DNA of 64,000 nucleotides from Candidatus Protistibacter heckmannii. GTDB taxonomy: Bacteria; Pseudomonadota; Gammaproteobacteria; Burkholderiales; Burkholderiaceae. Numbering within the stretch: the stretch's first letter is position 1; each line of letters starts with the position of its first letter. The stretch lies in contig JALBVF010000002.1 in NCBI GenBank assembly GCA_025050535.1, positions 334,001-398,000 of the forward strand, written 5' to 3'. Positions 60,660 through 64,000 of this stretch are shown one piece after another. The notes below the pieces were generated by a model. It ran no database searches. It saw only the letters and a program-made list of their open reading frames with translations, and had not been told where the DNA came from. A program made the translations under genes and the position numbers.

Positions 60660-61607
60660 TCAGGCCGAGGGATATTCGTGCCAGTGCAGTTTCTTGCGCA
60701 GCGTGGCGAAGTAGCTGGTGCCCTGCGGATGCAGGAAGGTGGCGGTGTGCGGGGAGCGGCGCACGATCACCCGGTCTCCGGGGATCAGCGAGGCCAGCGA
60801 CTGCATGTCGAAGTTCACGCAGGCGTCGCGTTCGCCGCCCAGCTCGATGACGACCTCCACGTCCTGCAGCAGCACGATCGGCCGGTTGGAGAGCGCATGC
60901 GGCGCCACGGGAACGAGGACGATGCCGCCCACCTCGGGATGCAGGATCGGGCCGCCCGCGGCCAGCGCATAGGCGGTGGAGCCGGTAGGCGTGGCCATGA
61001 TCAGGCCGTCGGAGCGCTGGTAGTACATGAAGCGGCCGTCCACGGTGACCATCAGCTCGACCATGCCGCCGGGGCTGGTTCGGTTGACGACCACGTCGTT
61101 GAGCGCGGTGGCGGAAAAGATCTGCGCGCCGTCGCGCAGCACGCAGCCCTGCAGCAGGCTGCGGTTCTCGCGCTCGTAGTTGCCGTCGAGCATGGCGCCG
61201 AGCACGGTGGGCATCTCGGCGAGCGAGATGTCGGTCATGAAGCCCAGGCGGCCGAGGTTCACGCCGATGAGCGGCACGCCGGCCGGCGCCAGATGCCGGC
61301 CGATGCCGAGCATGGTGCCGTCGCCGCCGAGCACGACCGCCACTTCGACCTGGCTGCCGAGGGTCTCGGGCGGTGCGATCGGGTAGCCCTGGATTTCCAG
61401 GGCTACCGCGGTGCCGGCCTCGAACACGACCTTGCGGCCGGTCGCGGCGATCTCCGCAGCCAGCTTGCCGAGCAGTTCGGCGATGCCGTTGGCCTGCGGC
61501 TTGCCGACCAGCGCCACCGAGCCGAAGGGTTCGAAGGGCGACGAGCCGACCGCGGTCGAGGTCGCCAGGGCCGTGGCGGAGAGGGAGACGGAAAGCGGGC
61601 TGGACAT
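60660..61607 (-). CDS. nadK: NAD kinase
   Basis: 315-residue enzyme that phosphorylates NAD to NADP. The nucleotide-binding [13 protein letters not shown] is at about residue 85, then [26 protein letters not shown] and [22 protein letters not shown] (split), all signature regions. ATG 61607 was chosen; the first 25 residues are variable in the family. Intact. It shares its start region with the divergent hrcA, 53 bases away. Confidence 0.94.
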   Translation of the reverse strand: MSSPLSVSLSATALATSTAVGSSPFEPFGSVALVGKPQANGIAELLGKLAAEIAATGRKVVFEAGTAVALEIQGYPIAPPETLGSQVEVAVVLGGDGTMLGIGRHLAPAGVPLIGVNLGRLGFMTDISLAEMPTVLGAMLDGNYERENRSLLQGCVLRDGAQIFSATALNDVVVNRTSPGGMVELMVTVDGRFMYYQRSDGLIMATPTGSTAYALAAGGPILHPEVGGIVLVPVAPHALSNRPIVLLQDVEVVIELGGERDACVNFDMQSLASLIPGDRVIVRRSPHTATFLHPQGTSYFATLRKKLHWHEYPSA

Positions 61608-61660
61608 GGCGCGATTAGAACACAAGCGATTCTCCGTTGTCAGCCGCTTTCACTTACAAT

Positions 61661-62689
61661 ATGAGCATGCTTGACCAGCGTGCAAAATCCCTGCTGAAGA
61701 TCCTAATCGAACGGTATATCGCCGAAGGTCAGCCCGTTGGTTCGCGCACGCTTTCCAAATATTCCGGCTTGGAGCTTTCGCCCGCCACGATCCGCAACGT
61801 CATGGCGGATCTGGAGGAGATGGGCTTCATCGCCAGCCCCCATGCCTCGGCCGGGCGCATCCCGACGCCGCGCGGCTACCGGCTCTTCGTCGACACCATG
61901 ATCACGGTGCAGCCCAAGACGCAGAGCGACGAGCTGGTCCAGGAGGTGGGCGCCTCGCTGTCCACGGACGCGCCGCAGCGCATGATCTCCAGCGCCGCGC
62001 AGGTGCTCTCCAATCTGACGCAGTTCGCCGGCGTGGTGATGATCCCGCGCCGCACCCAGTCCTTCAAGCACATCGAATTCCTGCGCTTGTCCGACCGCAA
62101 GGTGTTGCTTATCGTGATCGCGCCCGACGGCGACGTGCAGAACCGCATCATCCAGGCCGACCGCGACTATTCGCCTGCCGAGCTGACCGAGGCGGCCAAC
62201 TTCTTCAACGCCAACTACGCGGGCCTGTCCTTCGACGAGGTGCGCGCGCGCCTGGCCGGCGAGCTCGACCAGTTGCGCAGCGACATGTCCTGCCTGATGC
62301 AGGCGGCGGTGCAGGCCGGCAGCCAGGCGATGTCGGGCGAGGACGAGAACGTGGTCATCTCCGGCGAGTGCAAGCTGCTTCAGGTGGAGGACCTGTCTTC
62401 GAGCATGGACAAGCTCAAGCGGATGTTCCAGGTGTTCGAGCAGAAGACCGGCCTGCTGCAGCTGCTCGATGTGTCCAGCCGCGCCCAGGGCGTGCAGATC
62501 TTCATCGGCGGCGAAAGCCAGCTTGTGCCGGTCGAGGACATGGCCGTCATAACCTCACCGTACAAGGTGGAGGGCCGCATCGTCGGCACGCTCGGCGTGA
62601 TCGGCCCCACGCGCATGGCCTACGAGCGCGTGATCCCCATCGTCGGCATCACCGCTAAGCTCCTGACCCAGGCGCTCAGCCAGCACTAG
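61661..62689 (+). CDS. hrcA: heat-inducible transcription repressor HrcA
   Basis: 342-residue repressor of the class I heat shock genes (groE, dnaK), binding CIRCE elements. N-terminal winged helix: [30 protein letters not shown] (split) and [36 protein letters not shown] (split). C-terminal domain ends [24 protein letters not shown] 61661 or 61667 both fit; no good ribosome-binding site is visible. No CIRCE element was found in the window. Starts the plus-strand set hrcA-hemH-grpE. Confidence 0.93.
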   Translation: MSMLDQRAKSLLKILIERYIAEGQPVGSRTLSKYSGLELSPATIRNVMADLEEMGFIASPHASAGRIPTPRGYRLFVDTMITVQPKTQSDELVQEVGASLSTDAPQRMISSAAQVLSNLTQFAGVVMIPRRTQSFKHIEFLRLSDRKVLLIVIAPDGDVQNRIIQADRDYSPAELTEAANFFNANYAGLSFDEVRARLAGELDQLRSDMSCLMQAAVQAGSQAMSGEDENVVISGECKLLQVEDLSSSMDKLKRMFQVFEQKTGLLQLLDVSSRAQGVQIFIGGESQLVPVEDMAVITSPYKVEGRIVGTLGVIGPTRMAYERVIPIVGITAKLLTQALSQH

Positions 62690-62696
62690 TCCGCCG

Positions 62697-63716
62697 ATGC
62701 AAGATGCCAAGACCCCGCGCACGGGGCTGCTGCTGATCAACCTTGGCACGCCCGACGCGCCCACGCCGGCCGCCGTCGGCGCCTATCTCAAGGAATTCCT
62801 CTCTGATCCGCGCGTGGTGGAGATTCCCCGCGCGGTCTGGCTGCCGCTGCTCTACGGCGTGATCGTGCCGCTGCGCTCGCGCGCCTCGGCGAAGAAATAC
62901 GCCAGCGTCTGGATGAGCGGAGGCTCGCCGCTGATGGTCCACACCCAGGCCATGGTCGAGGCGCTGCGCAGGCGCTTCGCCGCGCGTGGCGAGGACGTCG
63001 CGATCGAGGTCGCGATGCGCTACGGCAACCCCTCGATCCCGGCGGCCCTGGACGCGCTGCTCGCCAAGGGCGTGGACCGCGTGCTCTGCCTGCCGCTCTA
63101 TCCGCAGTATTCCGCCACGACCACGGCCACCGCCTACGACGCCCTGTTCGCCGCCCTGGCGACCAAGCGCGACCAGCCGGCGGTGCGCACGATCAAGGAC
63201 TACTGCGCCGACGCCGGCTACATCTTCGCGCTGGCCTCGCGCATCCGCGAAGCCTGGCGCGAGGGCGGTGCGCCGGATTTCGCCGCCGGCGACAAGCTGC
63301 TATTTTCCTTCCACGGCGTGCCCAAGCGCACCATGCTCAAGGGCGATCCCTACTACCATCAATGCCTGGAGACCGGCCGCCAGCTGCGCGCGGCGCTCGG
63401 CCTGGATGAGCGGCAGGCGCTGCTGACCTTCCAGTCGCGCTTCGGCCGGGAGGAATGGCTCCAGCCCTACACCGCGCCGACCCTGGCCGATCTGGGCCGG
63501 GCCGGCGTGCGCCGGGCCGACGTGTTCTGCCCCGGTTTTCCGGAGGACTGCCTGGAGACGCTGGAAGAAATCGCCATGGAGGGCAAGCAGAAGTTCCTCC
63601 ACGCCGGCGGGAAGGACTACCGCTACATCCCCTGCCTGAACGATTCTCCGGACTGGATCGCCGCGCTTGATACCATTGCGGGTTTGCATTTGCGGGGCTG
63701 GGCGGGAAATCGCTGA
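62697..63716 (+). CDS. hemH: ferrochelatase
   Basis: 339-residue enzyme inserting iron into protoporphyrin IX, the last step of heme synthesis. Family features: LLLINLGTPDAPTPAAVGAYLKEFLSDPRVV (split), LPLYPQYSATTTATAYD, the catalytic His in FSFHGVPKRTMLKGDPYYHQC (split) and Glu in FCPGFPEDCLETLEEIAMEG. Starts 7 bases after hrcA stops; intact. Co-transcription with hrcA is likely. Confidence 0.94.
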   Translation: MQDAKTPRTGLLLINLGTPDAPTPAAVGAYLKEFLSDPRVVEIPRAVWLPLLYGVIVPLRSRASAKKYASVWMSGGSPLMVHTQAMVEALRRRFAARGEDVAIEVAMRYGNPSIPAALDALLAKGVDRVLCLPLYPQYSATTTATAYDALFAALATKRDQPAVRTIKDYCADAGYIFALASRIREAWREGGAPDFAAGDKLLFSFHGVPKRTMLKGDPYYHQCLETGRQLRAALGLDERQALLTFQSRFGREEWLQPYTAPTLADLGRAGVRRADVFCPGFPEDCLETLEEIAMEGKQKFLHAGGKDYRYIPCLNDSPDWIAALDTIAGLHLRGWAGNR

Positions 63717-63744
63717 AAATCGGCGTTTTTCCTTAAAAACCGGA

Positions 63745-63772
63745 CTTGAAATGCGGTCTTTCATCCCAATGT
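63745..63772 (+). promoter_or_regulatory. sigma32 (heat-shock) promoter of grpE
   Basis: CTTGAAA (63745-63751), a 13-base spacer and CCCAATGT (63765-63772), close to the sigma32 consensus CTTGAAA-N11-16-CCCCATNT. It lies 35 bases before the grpE start and after the hemH stop. Confidence 0.75.
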
Positions 63773-63806
63773 GGGCGTCTAGTCGAAATCAGGTGTTGGA
63801 GGAAGC

Positions 63807-64000
63807 ATGTCGGATCAGGTCAAGGACCAGGAAAATCAGTCGCCCGAGCCCAAGCCGGCCGAGGCGGCCGCGGGCTACCAGGAAGCCGGGGCCCAAGGTG
63901 AAATCAGCCTGAGCGAGCAGCTCTCCCAGGCGCAGGCCAAGGCGGCCGAGCACTACGACGCCTTCCTGCGTTCCCGCGCCGAACTGGAGAACCTGCGCCG
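63807..64000 (+). CDS. grpE: nucleotide exchange factor GrpE, 5' part
   Basis: First 64 codons of GrpE, cut off by the window end. The start ATG at 63807 has GGAGGAAGC upstream. Residues read MSDQVKDQENQSPEPK, an acidic, Pro-rich disordered tail, followed by the coiled-coil start AKAAEHYDAFLRSRAELENLRR that matches the family (R-x-x-A-E-x-x-N-x-R-R). It releases ADP from DnaK. Under a probable sigma32 promoter; dnaK and dnaJ are expected next. Confidence 0.93.
   Translation, partial: MSDQVKDQENQSPEPKPAEAAAGYQEAGAQGEISLSEQLSQAQAKAAEHYDAFLRSRAELENLR

Noticed and set aside
59008-60714. 568-codon plus-strand ORF opposite recN
   Set aside because: Low-complexity shadow of recN, whose motifs are intact on the minus strand.

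Overview
The window is high-GC DNA from a betaproteobacterium. Evidence: ribBA-ribH-nusB in tandem, the hrcA/hemH/grpE and nadK/recN pair arrangement, glnE divergent from a yhdP-type giant AsmA-like gene, and several TctC/'Bug' periplasmic receptors, a family expanded in Burkholderiales and relatives. A genus cannot be named from the sequence alone.

Layout. Bases 1 to about 36.5 kb are an accessory region in advanced decay. It carries aromatic/xenobiotic catabolism genes (two amidohydrolases, a 4,5-dihydroxyphthalate-decarboxylase-like gene, three Rieske oxygenase subunit genes, an iron alcohol dehydrogenase, an SDR dehydrogenase, an acyl-CoA ligase fragment, a sulfatase), three Bug receptors, five LysR genes or remnants, and a copper-resistance cluster (copZ, copA, cueR, multicopper oxidase, TolC, His-rich protein). 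Most of these are broken by in-frame stops, frameshifts or deletions, while most of the regulators, a ferredoxin reductase, a thioredoxin-like protein, a lipoprotein and an ABC exporter are still open. Four IS630-family copies of two types (A: 1-506 and 45933-47060; B: 6225-7342 and 31818-32934) sit in inverted pairs around this region, and a TniQ remnant lies beside one of them.

From about 36.6 kb to the end the genes are core and almost all intact: methyltransferase, ribBA, ribH, nusB, galE, algC, a lytic transglycosylase, tldD, aroG, a PduO-type adenosyltransferase, a nitrilase-family amidase, yhdP, glnE, recN, nadK, hrcA, hemH and the start of grpE. The exception is ubiD, which has an internal deletion and is cut off by an IS630 insertion.

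The most interesting intact signal is upstream of aroG (DAHP synthase): a sigma70 promoter, a 27-codon leader peptide with a Phe-Phe-Trp-Phe-Tyr-Phe run, and a strong intrinsic terminator, i.e. a classic ribosome-mediated attenuator. Just downstream of aroG a 17-bp perfect hairpin buries the Shine-Dalgarno of a small Cys-rich ORF. Other points of note are an open copA whose phosphorylated Asp is replaced by Gly, a paired TetR operator, a CueR operator, a NahR-like box and a CesT-like-domain protein of unknown role.
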